Below are positions 1-7,469 of a stretch of 24,665 nt of DNA, one piece after another. Numbering within the stretch: the first letter of the stretch is position 1; each line of letters begins with the position of its first letter. The notes under the pieces were generated by a model. The model was not told where the DNA came from. It saw only the letters and a list, made by a program, of their open reading frames with translations, and ran no database searches. This DNA comes from CAYOEZ01 sp964402955. Lineage in GTDB: Bacteria; Chloroflexota; DTOL01; DAOUCN01. The position numbers and the translations under genes are program-made. The DNA lies in contig CAYOEZ010000044.1 of NCBI GenBank assembly GCA_964402955.1, forward strand, positions 1-24,665. The letters run 5' to 3'.

Positions 1-6
1 TATCCA

Positions 7-34
7 ATTGTTAAGGATCACACCCCAGTGTCAA
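7..34 (-). promoter_or_regulatory. Candidate promoter reading off the left edge
   Basis: On the minus strand a perfect -35 hexamer TTGACA (34 to 29) is followed after 16 bp by AACAAT (12 to 7), 4 of 6 matches to TATAAT. It lies just downstream of the oxidoreductase stop at 56. If active, it would start a separate transcript for whatever gene lies beyond the left edge. No terminator is visible between the stop and this site. Confidence 0.35.
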
Positions 35-55
35 TATACAAGACCGCCGACCTAC

Positions 56-949
56 TCAGAGCGCCGCCACGTCGACGACCGCGCCACCCTGGGCCTTGCT
101 GCGATCGGCCGCCTCGAGGAAGGACACAATGGCTAAGGTCTCCTCGATCGGCACTGGCGACACGCCTGTCGTAAAGAAGCGGATGACCTGCTGCATCAGC
201 AGATAGTATGATGGCGGCTTTGGCGCTGACAGGCCAAGCCGTGTTCCGGCGGATGTATGGAGCACACAGCCGAAGTCGTTCTTCTCGAAGCGCGTACCGC
301 GCATGACGCCAAGACGCCCGTCTGCCCACTCGCCAAGAACCACGTCTGTTGCGGGATAGGAGATGCAGCGCACCGTGCGGCAGTCATGGCCGAGGAAGCT
401 GATCAACACTTCAGCGCTGTGGATGCCATACCAGAACAGCCCCGGATAGTCCTCATAGATCGCAGCCGGGCCGAATGCTTCACACGACACGACTTTTTCG
501 ACTGGCGTCTTGAGATCAGCGATCCCTGCCGCATAGCGCAAGGACGACGCGGACATGATTGGTGTGCCCGTTGCACGAGCCAGCGCAACGATCTCACGTG
601 CATCAGCCGTTGATGTGGCAAACGGTTTGTCGATGAAGACAGGCTTGCCGAGCGCCAGTTGGTGGAACTGTTCCAGATGCTGGCGGCCGTCAACGCTTTC
701 GAGGAGCAAAGCATCAACCTGGCCTGCAACCTCTGCGATGCTGCCGCACATGCTCACGCCCAGACGTTGTTGCAGGTCTTCGCTGTATCCCTGGACGCGA
801 TTGCGGCTGAGCGAGAAGGCAGGAGATCCACACGGGAAGCCGGTGGTGACCTTGGCGCCATCGATGTGGTACTCGTGTGCTGCATCGTTCAGCATTTCCG
901 AGAAGACGATGGCGTGCGATGTATCGAGACCAATGATTCCGACCTTCAT
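56..949 (-). CDS. Gfo/Idh/MocA family oxidoreductase (first copy)
   Basis: This 297-residue protein is a predicted cytoplasmic NAD(P)-dependent sugar or polyol dehydrogenase of the Gfo/Idh/MocA family. The N-terminal Rossmann strand reads GIIGLDTSH (residues 4-12). This replaces the usual GxGxxG/A dinucleotide motif with a GLDTSH variant that I associate with a subgroup of the family. The family signature appears as DKP (107-109, usually EKP). The C-terminal half (about 125-290) is the alpha/beta substrate domain; FWYGIHSAEVL near 170-180 carries a His in the region where the family has its catalytic His. The ATG at 949 has AAGGA 8 nt upstream. The gene starts 47 bp after the URO-D-like gene and is probably cotranscribed with it. 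The substrate is unknown. The family call is firm; actual redox activity is less sure because of the altered glycine motif. Confidence 0.88.
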   Translation of the reverse strand: MKVGIIGLDTSHAIVFSEMLNDAAHEYHIDGAKVTTGFPCGSPAFSLSRNRVQGYSEDLQQRLGVSMCGSIAEVAGQVDALLLESVDGRQHLEQFHQLALGKPVFIDKPFATSTADAREIVALARATGTPIMSASSLRYAAGIADLKTPVEKVVSCEAFGPAAIYEDYPGLFWYGIHSAEVLISFLGHDCRTVRCISYPATDVVLGEWADGRLGVMRGTRFEKNDFGCVLHTSAGTRLGLSAPKPPSYYLLMQQVIRFFTTGVSPVPIEETLAIVSFLEAADRSKAQGGAVVDVAAL

Positions 950-996
950 CTTTGCTGTCCTTGTGGCGCTGTTGACGGCCAGGCACGGCGCCGGGC

Positions 997-2004
997 TTAT
1001 ATGACCATTGCCTCCACCTCACGACCGATCTGGATGAAGGCCCGGATGTTCTCAACCGGCGTGTCGACGGTCAACTCTGAGATGACCTCGCTGATTCCCA
1101 CGCTGACGAGCTCCAGGAAGCGCCGGCGTATGCCGTCTGGCGTACCCTGTTGCATCTCTGAGACGGTCAGAATATGCCAGCCGAAAGGAATGCCGGGCAG
1201 GGCAGTAAGGGCGTCTTGCGCTGTTATGTACTGGTCTTCGCCGAAGTTCAGGCTGGCAAGCTTGATGTCACGCAGGAGCGGCAAGTGCTCACGCCGCACA
1301 AGCTCCGTGTGCATGTGGCAGCCCTGCGCCCCCAGCGCAGCGATAATGCGCTGATAGTAGGGCAGGACAAACTCTGGCCACATCTCCGGCTTGATCAGCC
1401 CTGCATAGTCATCGGCGATGCCAATCGTTTGGCGGTCGGTGATACCATGGGCGGCATCCGACGCCTTGTAGAATCGAATGTAGGTTTCTGTGCAGACATC
1501 CAGAAGCCGGTGCGCCCGTTGCGGGTCGGTAAGACAATCCAGGAAGAACTCTTGTCCGCGCAACAGGCCGGCGGTGGTGACGGGCCCTTCCTGACCGGCC
1601 AGGCTGTTGGGCCCTATCTGGCCCGGGAAGCGCTGCTCAAGCTCACGCTGCCAGACGACACTCTGCAGGAAGCGCTTGTTCTGCCAGGGATCAGGCGCAC
1701 ACAGTGTATCGACCTGCTCGGGCGCTGTAAGAATGCGCCCCTGATTGCGAATCATGGGCTGGTGGTCGCGGGCAAAAACGATCACGCCCCCCAAGGCGGC
1801 CACCCCTTCATAAGCAGTGCGGGGCGGCGCATACGACAATTGTGGGCGATAGCCCGTGGCCTCATTGAAGCGTTCTGGAAAAATGTCGCACACTTGAATC
1901 ATCTTTTCCAGATCAGTGTAGTATGCATCCTGGGGGATGCCCGTATACTCGCACTGGACTTCAATGGGAAACGTTAGTCGCCACTTAGTCTGCGGGCGGC
2001 GCAT
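997..2004 (-). CDS. Uroporphyrinogen decarboxylase-like (URO-D superfamily) protein, first copy
   Basis: A 335-residue URO-D-fold protein. Visible family marks are GPVTTAGLLRG (130-140), corresponding to the GPxTxA..LRG segment, and GIADDYAG (195-202), corresponding to the active-site Asp loop. The superfamily contains heme-pathway decarboxylases and corrinoid/coenzyme M methyltransferases (MtaA, MtbA, CmuA). The methyltransferases bind zinc through HxC plus a later Cys; here the equivalent stretch reads HMH (230-232), so this is not a canonical zinc methyltransferase. No heme gene and no corrinoid protein lies nearby; the downstream neighbour is a Gfo/Idh/MocA oxidoreductase. The ATG at 2004 is preferred. 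A TTG two codons upstream (2010) is possible, and neither has a strong ribosome binding site. The reaction cannot be assigned. Confidence 0.82.
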   Translation of the reverse strand: MRRPQTKWRLTFPIEVQCEYTGIPQDAYYTDLEKMIQVCDIFPERFNEATGYRPQLSYAPPRTAYEGVAALGGVIVFARDHQPMIRNQGRILTAPEQVDTLCAPDPWQNKRFLQSVVWQRELEQRFPGQIGPNSLAGQEGPVTTAGLLRGQEFFLDCLTDPQRAHRLLDVCTETYIRFYKASDAAHGITDRQTIGIADDYAGLIKPEMWPEFVLPYYQRIIAALGAQGCHMHTELVRREHLPLLRDIKLASLNFGEDQYITAQDALTALPGIPFGWHILTVSEMQQGTPDGIRRRFLELVSVGISEVISELTVDTPVENIRAFIQIGREVEAMVI

Positions 2005-2120
2005 ATTCAATGATTGCTCGTTAGCCGGTCGTGATGTGCTGGATCAATGCCAGGCGCACAGTGTGACGTGCCAGAGCGCCCGCCTGAGTCAGTGTTGCGC
2101 GGATGTCGGACCGCTGCTAC

Positions 2121-2149
2121 TTGCCAGCAGCCAAAGGGTGTGGTAAAGT
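2121..2149 (+). promoter_or_regulatory. Candidate promoter for the HTH/receiver gene
   Basis: TTGCCA (2121-2126), a 17-bp spacer, then TAAAGT (2144-2149); 5/6 and 4/6 matches to the sigma-70 consensus. It lies in the 215-bp gap between the divergent URO-D-like and HTH/receiver genes, giving a leader of roughly 60 nt. I found no convincing promoter on the opposite strand for the URO-D-like gene. Confidence 0.35.
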
Positions 2150-2219
2150 AGGGGTGAGAAGGTAGACCATGACTACCGTGCTAGTATAGCATTAAGGAAA
2201 CACTCTCGGCAAGCTGTCT

Positions 2220-3515
2220 TTGGCCGCAGAGTGGCCGCGGAGTGGACATCAAGTGGACATCGTCCGTCGCCCATCCAGAACTGAATTCAAGCAAGCGCTG
2301 CGCGGCGCCTCGATGGGCCTGTACGATCCGGGAATTCTGGCGTCCAGCCCTCTCGTTACCTGGTTGGGACTTCACGACGAGAGTGACCCGGCCAGGGCGC
2401 TGCTCGATATTCTGTTGCAGGCCATCGAGTCTCGCCGGCCAGGCCCCGATACCCCGCCCCAATCCAATGCCTGGCGCATCTACCACATCCTGCGCCAGCG
2501 TTACGTGGAGTGTTTTAGCCAACGCGAGATTGCCGCGACGCTGGTGCTCAGCACACGCCAACTGCGCCGGCTGCACGTTCTCGCTCTTGACGTGTTGGGC
2601 GATTATCTGTTTGCTCACTACCGCCTGGACGGGGCGCTCTCTGCACGGCCTGTTATGGTGTCGCTTCCTGCCGGCCCAGCGCAGCCGGAGCATCTTGTCA
2701 CTCCGGATGCACAAGAGTTGAAAGTCCTGGGCGCAACTCCTTTTGAGGCAGCCGATCTAGGCGAGCTGCTCCAGACCACGCTGGCGCTGCTTGCGCCCCT
2801 CTTGCACGCTAGCCCTGTCAACGTCACGTCCACCTTGCCCGCAGATCTGCCATGCGTCGCGGTGCAGCGCGTTCCCATGCGCCATGCGTTTCTGAGCCTC
2901 CTCACCACAGTGCTGCGCTCTGCGGCTGGCGGCCAGGTGACGATGAGCGGTGGTGTCGTGGCAGAGCAGGTACATCTCCACCTGACCATGCGACCTGTAA
3001 CAGGAGAGGGGCACGCGCTACAGGTCAACGAGGAGCAGATAGCGACGGCGCGCCGCCTGCTCCAACTCTCAAACGGGGATATGGCCATCACACAGGATCA
3101 GAACGGTGACATGACGGTCAATGTCATGCTTCCTACCGTCGCCGGTGTGCCTGTGCTCATTGTCGATGACAATGTGGACGCGCTGCGCCTTTTCCAACGC
3201 TATCTCGATGGCACACGCTACCGCTTTGTTGGGACGGCGGACCCGCAGCAGGTTCTTGAACTGGTTGAGGAATCGTCGGCCAGCATTGTTGTTCTCGATC
3301 TCATGTTGCCTCGCGTCGATGGGTGGGAGCTCCTGGCGCACCTGCGGGAGCACCCAAAGACGCAACATATTCCCGTCGTCATTTGTACGATTCTGCCTGA
3401 AGAGGACCTCGCGCTCATGTTTGGCGCCGCGGGTTTGCTCCGTAAGCCTGTCAGCCAGCTTGAGCTGCTGGCGGCGCTGGATCGCGCGCTTGCACAGCCG
3501 AAAGGATCTCACTGA
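2220..3515 (+). CDS. HTH - degenerate histidine-kinase ATPase - receiver regulator
   Basis: A 431-residue soluble signalling protein with three parts. Residues about 80-125 hold a helix-turn-helix-like segment (FSQREIAATLVLSTRQLRRL, 99-118). Residues about 165-297 follow the layout of a GHKL/HATPase domain, but the N-box position reads MRHAFLSLLTTVLRSAAGG with no Asn, and no DxGxG or GxGLGL loops can be found, so ATP binding looks lost. Residues 311-425 are an intact receiver: D316/D317, phospho-acceptor D360 (VLDLMLP), T390 and K409 (RKPVSQ). There is no phospho-acceptor His. Its C-terminal end resembles that of the convergent kinase (KPVSQ..LL.A.DR). The start is uncertain: TTG at 2220 has no clear Shine-Dalgarno, and ATG at 2313 (residue 32) is an alternative. 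The 3' end overlaps the kinase gene by 65 bp. Confidence 0.8.
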   Translation: MAAEWPRSGHQVDIVRRPSRTEFKQALRGASMGLYDPGILASSPLVTWLGLHDESDPARALLDILLQAIESRRPGPDTPPQSNAWRIYHILRQRYVECFSQREIAATLVLSTRQLRRLHVLALDVLGDYLFAHYRLDGALSARPVMVSLPAGPAQPEHLVTPDAQELKVLGATPFEAADLGELLQTTLALLAPLLHASPVNVTSTLPADLPCVAVQRVPMRHAFLSLLTTVLRSAAGGQVTMSGGVVAEQVHLHLTMRPVTGEGHALQVNEEQIATARRLLQLSNGDMAITQDQNGDMTVNVMLPTVAGVPVLIVDDNVDALRLFQRYLDGTRYRFVGTADPQQVLELVEESSASIVVLDLMLPRVDGWELLAHLREHPKTQHIPVVICTILPEEDLALMFGAAGLLRKPVSQLELLAALDRALAQPKGSH

Positions 3516-5673
3516 TAGCCTGGATACAGGATAGAAGCTGCGGCACCGTTAGACCATCCGCCCGTGTGACCCCCAGGCTGCTGCTCACAACCGCATGTCC
3601 GGCCGGGTCGCGCCCGGTTACTGCCACGACCGGGGTATGGCAGATCTCAGGATCACGGCTAAACTCACCCAGAAACTGCAGGCCATCCATGTCGGGCATC
3701 ACCATGTCGAGCAGAACAGCGTGCACGCGCTGGCTGCGCAGGATCGATAGCGCTTCTCGACCGCTGCCGGCCCTCAGCACGCGATACTCGCGTTTGGATG
3801 AAGCGAGCATACGGTGAAAGAGCTGCTGGGCGTCCGTTTCGTCATCCACGACCAGGATAGTTCTGCCCTTCAGGTTGAGGCGGTCAATGGCCTGCAGGAG
3901 CTGCTCTTGTGAAACCGGCTTCATCAAGTAGCCTGAGAGTCCGAGCTCGCTGGCGGCCTCCTGGCTGCCGGCGATGGTGCACACGACGGCTGGCAGGCCG
4001 GCTGGCAGGGTGTGCGAGTCGTAGACGTGTTGCAGGGTCGTTCCCACTGACGCATTGTTGATAAGCAGCGCCTGGGCCGGCGCTCTGTCGAATTCTGCGC
4101 GTGCGCCGTCCAGGCTTGTGACGTGGACGGTCTCAGCATCGTCTATGTAGCGGCTGACCAGCATCGCCAGTGCCTCGTTGTCCTCGAGAACGATGAAGCG
4201 TGGCGGCACGACGGGCCTGGGTGCGCGCGATGGTCGCGTCCGTTGGCGGAACTCCCACCCTGGTTGCAGCCAACGTGCGGCGCTGTCATTGACGCCGCGC
4301 AGCGGCGGGTCAATCGGCAAGCGGATGAAGAATGTTGTGCCCTGGCCGACCTGGCTCTCGAACCACATCTGCCCGCCGTGTAGCTCCACAAAGGCCTTGC
4401 TGATGCTCAGGCCCAACCCGCTGCCACTATGGGTGCGCCGAATCGAGCTATCCACCTGCTCGAATGGCCGGAAAATCCTGTCCTTGTGCGCATCTGCAAT
4501 TCCCGGGCCGGTATCGGTAACGCTGAACAGGATGGAGCCTCGGTCTTGCTGGACGTCAACCGTCACTCCGCCGTGCTCGGTGAACCGCCCCGCATTGCTG
4601 AGTAAGTTGAGCAAAACCTCGCGAATGCGCACCTGATCGCAGAAGACGAGGGGCAGGTCGGCAGGCATGGATATCTTGAGAGCCAGCCCCCTGGATTCGT
4701 ACAACGGCCTGACTGCGGTACACGCAAAATCGACAACCTGATTGAGGGCGACCCGCTCTTTTGTCAGCGCCATACGACCGGCCTCGATCTGGCTCAGGTC
4801 GAGCACGTCGTCGATGAGGCTGGAGAGATGTTGGCTGTTGCGCAGGATGACATTGAGATCCGACAGGAGAGTGGGCGGCAGGTTGGCTCCATAGGCGCGT
4901 GGGCTGCGCCCGATCATCTGACTGAAGCCAACAATCATGTTGAGCGGGGTGCGCAGCTCGTGGCTCAAGTTGGCAACAAACTGCTCTTTGGCGCGCCGTG
5001 CGTCTTCAGCCTCCTCGCGCAAACCCTGCGCCAGCCGGTTCATGCGGTCCAGTTGCACGTTGGCGTCAGCCAGATCGGTGAGCACCTGGCGCAGCTCGAC
5101 CTGGCGATCGCGCGCATCTTCGAGGAGCGACTGCGCCCTCACGTAGTGGCCCCAGGACCAGCGCGCGAATTGGTCGAGGGGGAAATAGATGAGGAGCAGC
5201 GCGGCGACGGCGCCCCAGATGACCAGGAACACGATATCGGGAAAGGCCACGCCGCCCCACAGCGGCGTTGCTGCAATCAGGACGCTTTGCAGCGTTGCCA
5301 CCACGATACTGCCCGCGAAACCCATGATGGCCGCGCCGAGAACCACAGGCAGAATCGCCAATGCCCAGGCGCCCGGGGCTTGTACGGCAAGAGACATGAC
5401 GTAAAAAGCAAGGACGGTCACTAGAACTGACAGCCATCGCCCCAGACGAGGCCAGCGCATGAAGATGATCCAGACCAGCAGCGGCAGGCCGAAAAAGGCG
5501 AGGCCGAAGGGCAGCTCGAGATCGGCAGACATCAGTCCGGGAAAAGAGGAGAAAACGATGGCAAGAACGATGATGGCTGCGAGGACAGGCTGTGGAGAGA
5601 CGCGCATGTCCACATCGTCCACCATTTGACCGAAGGTCTTCACGCGGGTAGCACTAACGTCTTCTTCTGCCAA
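3451..5673 (-). CDS. Membrane hybrid histidine kinase with two receiver domains
   Basis: A 740-residue inner-membrane sensor kinase. About six hydrophobic segments span residues 31-165, with no obvious extracellular sensor domain, then a coiled-coil stretch (180-232). HisKA: phospho-acceptor H238 in SHELRTP. HATPase: N360 (NLLSNAGRF), DTGPG (387-391), GSGLGL (417-422). Two receivers follow. The first (about 492-598) keeps acidic E497/D498, T566 and K585 but has LLINN where the phospho-acceptor Asp should be. The second (about 604-722) keeps D610/D611, D656 and T686 but lacks the conserved Lys (GVTRADGL instead of a KP motif). Start: TTG at 5673, preceded by a G-rich GGGGGA six nt upstream. 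No partner output gene is adjacent apart from the convergent regulator, with which it overlaps 65 bp. Confidence 0.92.
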   Translation of the reverse strand: MAEEDVSATRVKTFGQMVDDVDMRVSPQPVLAAIIVLAIVFSSFPGLMSADLELPFGLAFFGLPLLVWIIFMRWPRLGRWLSVLVTVLAFYVMSLAVQAPGAWALAILPVVLGAAIMGFAGSIVVATLQSVLIAATPLWGGVAFPDIVFLVIWGAVAALLLIYFPLDQFARWSWGHYVRAQSLLEDARDRQVELRQVLTDLADANVQLDRMNRLAQGLREEAEDARRAKEQFVANLSHELRTPLNMIVGFSQMIGRSPRAYGANLPPTLLSDLNVILRNSQHLSSLIDDVLDLSQIEAGRMALTKERVALNQVVDFACTAVRPLYESRGLALKISMPADLPLVFCDQVRIREVLLNLLSNAGRFTEHGGVTVDVQQDRGSILFSVTDTGPGIADAHKDRIFRPFEQVDSSIRRTHSGSGLGLSISKAFVELHGGQMWFESQVGQGTTFFIRLPIDPPLRGVNDSAARWLQPGWEFRQRTRPSRAPRPVVPPRFIVLEDNEALAMLVSRYIDDAETVHVTSLDGARAEFDRAPAQALLINNASVGTTLQHVYDSHTLPAGLPAVVCTIAGSQEAASELGLSGYLMKPVSQEQLLQAIDRLNLKGRTILVVDDETDAQQLFHRMLASSKREYRVLRAGSGREALSILRSQRVHAVLLDMVMPDMDGLQFLGEFSRDPEICHTPVVAVTGRDPAGHAVVSSSLGVTRADGLTVPQLLSCIQAISEILSAVQARDPAPPAAQAG

Positions 5674-5774
5674 TGTTCGTCCCCCGTTCCTTACACGTAT
5701 GCGAGGTATCGCCTCACACTCAGTTCTTGTGCGTGGTCACTATGCCGGCGAGAGCCGCGCTCAGTTCCGCGGTT

Positions 5775-5803
5775 ATTGTGGCACAGATCACCTGACCTGT
5801 CAA
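5775..5803 (-). promoter_or_regulatory. Promoter of the hybrid kinase gene
   Basis: On the minus strand: TTGACA (5803 to 5798, perfect), exactly 17 bp, then CACAAT (5780 to 5775, 4/6). The predicted leader to the TTG start at 5673 is about 95 nt. Confidence 0.5.
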
Positions 5804-5842
5804 GCCGATCTGGCCTGCTCTCCGGCGCTGTGCTGCCAGACA

Positions 5843-5867
5843 TTTCAAGATAAGGGCGCTCTTGAAA
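5843..5867. promoter_or_regulatory. Palindrome TTTCAAGA-N9-TCTTGAAA
   Basis: A perfect 8-bp inverted repeat around a 9-nt spacer, about 40 bp upstream of the kinase -35 box and directly touching the CACAGAG-type repeat. It could be a dimeric operator or a weak transcript hairpin; no long T run follows on either strand. Confidence 0.3.
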
Positions 5868-5990
5868 ACCACAGAGGCACAAAAGACACAGAGTGGATCG
5901 AAAATGAGTACGCACGCGTGCTACGCGCATCGGGAGGCGTCACAGCAACCGGCACAGAGACGTTCTCCGTGCTCTCTGTGTCTTTGTGGT
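5868..5990. repeat. CACAGAG-type inverted repeat element, copy 1
   Basis: The left arm, starting ACCACAGAGGCACAAAAGAC (5868-5893), and the reverse complement of the right arm (5965-5990), starting ACCACAAAGACACAGAGAGC, match at 19 of 26 positions. Between them are about 70 unrelated bases. There is no coding potential. The arms resemble those of the element at 13759-13861. It sits upstream of the aminotransferase promoter. It looks like a small non-coding dispersed repeat that folds into a long hairpin. Confidence 0.6.
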
Positions 5991-6036
5991 GCATACAACA
6001 CACCATCTTGAATTGTCTGGTCTGCTGCAGCCGTCG

Positions 6037-6065
6037 TTGACAGAAGCCAGGATAATTGTTACAAT
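6037..6065 (+). promoter_or_regulatory. Strong sigma-70 promoter of the aminotransferase gene
   Basis: TTGACA (6037-6042, perfect), a 17-bp spacer, then TACAAT (6060-6065, 5/6). Predicted start of transcription is near 6072, giving a leader of about 35 nt that ends in AAGGAG just before the gene. This is the closest match to consensus in the window. Confidence 0.7.
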
Positions 6066-6106
6066 CCACAGCGCATTGATATTTCGCACAGTGCAAGGAG
6101 ATGCAG

Positions 6107-7369
6107 ATGGGTGAACAACTGGCAATCAACGGCGGCGTCCCTGTGCGCAGCAAACCGTTTCCTTCGTATGCAGATGCAGCGGGCCGCCGGCTCGGCGACG
6201 AGGAAAAACGTCTGTTGATGGAAGTCATCGATAGTGGATCGCTCAATCGTAACGGCGGCGTCAAGGTCGAGTATCTGGAGAAGCAGTGGGCCGAGATGCT
6301 GGATGTGCCGTATGCACAGGCCGTCACGTCCGGAACAGCGGCTTTGCACACGGCCGTGGCGGCTCTCAATCTCGAACCTGGCGACGAGGTTATTACCACC
6401 ACCATCACCGACATGGGGACGCTGATCGGCATCCTGGCCAATAACCTGGTACCCACGTTCGCCGATATCGATCCCCGCACGGGCAATGTCAGCGCGGCCA
6501 CGATCGAGCGCGAGATCACGCCCAAGACGCGCGCGATCATTGTCGTCCACCTGTTTGGCCAACCGGTTGACTTTGATCCCATTCTGACGCTGGCGCGCGC
6601 TCGCAACCTGAAGGTCGTCGAGGATTGCGCACAGGCGCACCTGGCCGAGTACAAGGGGCGCTATGTCGGCACCATCGGCGACATTGGCTGCTTCAGCTTC
6701 CAGCAGTCCAAGCAGATGACGACTGGCGACGGCGGCATGGTTGTGGCGAAAGACGAGCAGATCGGCATTCGCTCTCGCCTCTTCGCCGACAAAGCCTGGC
6801 CGCGTGGTCTGCCGGGACTGAATCGCAGCCATCTCTTCCTGGGTATGAACTACCGTATGACGGAGTTGCAGGGCGCCGTTGGCGTGGCGCAGACGCGTAA
6901 GTTGCCCGCGCTGGTGGCGCGGCGGCGTGAGACAACCGGCTTGCTGACCAAACTTGTGTCTGCCATCCCCGGCATTCATCCGCCCCATATCATCGACGGC
7001 GCCAATCCGGCGTGGTGGACGTATTTCTTCACGATTGACCAGTCGGTTCTGAACGTGACGCCGCAGAAATTCGCCGAGGCCACCAAAGCGGAAGGGCTTC
7101 CCTTCAGCGTCGGCTACATTCCCAACCCGGTCTTTGAGTATGATGTAATCCGGGAGCGCAAGACCTTTGGCACGTCGGGTATCCCGTGGACTCTGCCGCA
7201 GGCGCGCCAGGGCATCACCTATGACCGCAAGAACTATCCGGGCACGATGCAGTTCATCGACGAGATGTTTGTGACGAACTGGAATGAGGGGATGAGCGAG
7301 GCCGACGTGCGCGATATTGCCGCCGGGTTGAGCAAAGTCGCGACCTATTTCGCCAACAAGAAAGGGTAA
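6107..7369 (+). CDS. DegT/DnrJ/EryC1/StrS family PLP aminotransferase
   Basis: A 420-residue fold-type I PLP enzyme of the sugar-aminotransferase family, which transfers an amino group from glutamate or glutamine to a keto-sugar, often a nucleotide-linked one. Motifs: SGTAAL (75-80, phosphate binding), EDCAQAH (172-178, Asp holding the pyridine ring) and SFQQSKQMTTGDGG (197-210), with K202 as the Schiff-base lysine. The start is decided by the ribosome binding site: AAGGAG (6095-6100) abuts an ATG at 6101, while the in-frame ATG at 6107 sits 6 nt away from it. The gene is monocistronic, with its own strong promoter and a terminator at 7422-7459. No nucleotide-sugar genes adjoin it. Some family members act as dehydratases or in secondary metabolism, so the substrate is open. 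Confidence 0.93.
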   Translation: MGEQLAINGGVPVRSKPFPSYADAAGRRLGDEEKRLLMEVIDSGSLNRNGGVKVEYLEKQWAEMLDVPYAQAVTSGTAALHTAVAALNLEPGDEVITTTITDMGTLIGILANNLVPTFADIDPRTGNVSAATIEREITPKTRAIIVVHLFGQPVDFDPILTLARARNLKVVEDCAQAHLAEYKGRYVGTIGDIGCFSFQQSKQMTTGDGGMVVAKDEQIGIRSRLFADKAWPRGLPGLNRSHLFLGMNYRMTELQGAVGVAQTRKLPALVARRRETTGLLTKLVSAIPGIHPPHIIDGANPAWWTYFFTIDQSVLNVTPQKFAEATKAEGLPFSVGYIPNPVFEYDVIRERKTFGTSGIPWTLPQARQGITYDRKNYPGTMQFIDEMFVTNWNEGMSEADVRDIAAGLSKVATYFANKKG

Positions 7370-7421
7370 TTGCTGCAGGAGTGCTGCGAAAAGCGTCGCT
7401 GCCAATAGGAGGGATAACACA

Positions 7422-7459
7422 AGACTGCACGCTGCCGAGCAAATGGCAACGTGCAGTCT
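7422..7459. terminator. Bidirectional terminator between convergent genes
   Basis: A 15-bp stem with one mismatch: AGACTGCACGCTGCC (7422-7436) pairs with 7445-7459 around an 8-nt loop. On the plus strand it is followed by a T-rich run (CGTGTTTGTTT); on the minus strand the exit TTGTGTTAT is also T-rich. It lies 52 bp after the aminotransferase stop and 10 bp after the end of the RpiB-type gene, so it can serve both. Confidence 0.8.
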
Positions 7460-7469
7460 CGTGTTTGTT

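Larger units (their letters stand above)
5674..6106. other. Divergent intergenic region, kinase / aminotransferase
   Basis: 433 bp without a convincing gene. From left to right it holds the kinase promoter (5775-5803, minus), an 8-bp palindrome (5843-5867), a CACAGAG-type inverted repeat (5868-5990) and the aminotransferase promoter (6037-6065, plus). The apparent open frames here are low-complexity readings of the repeat and are not supported as genes. Confidence 0.7.

Noticed and set aside
257..1977. Long plus-strand frames (for example 659-1354 and 1174-1977) opposite the first oxidoreductase and URO-D-like genes
   Set aside because: They are antisense readings of recognisable minus-strand enzymes and carry no domain features or ribosome binding sites.
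997..2004. Heme biosynthesis (hemE) assignment for the URO-D-like genes
   Set aside because: Sequence features and neighbours fit the wider superfamily in sugar operons, and no other heme gene is present.
6059..7420. 453-codon minus-strand frame opposite the aminotransferase
   Set aside because: It is a high-GC antisense shadow; the plus strand has the PLP motifs, promoter and ribosome binding site.
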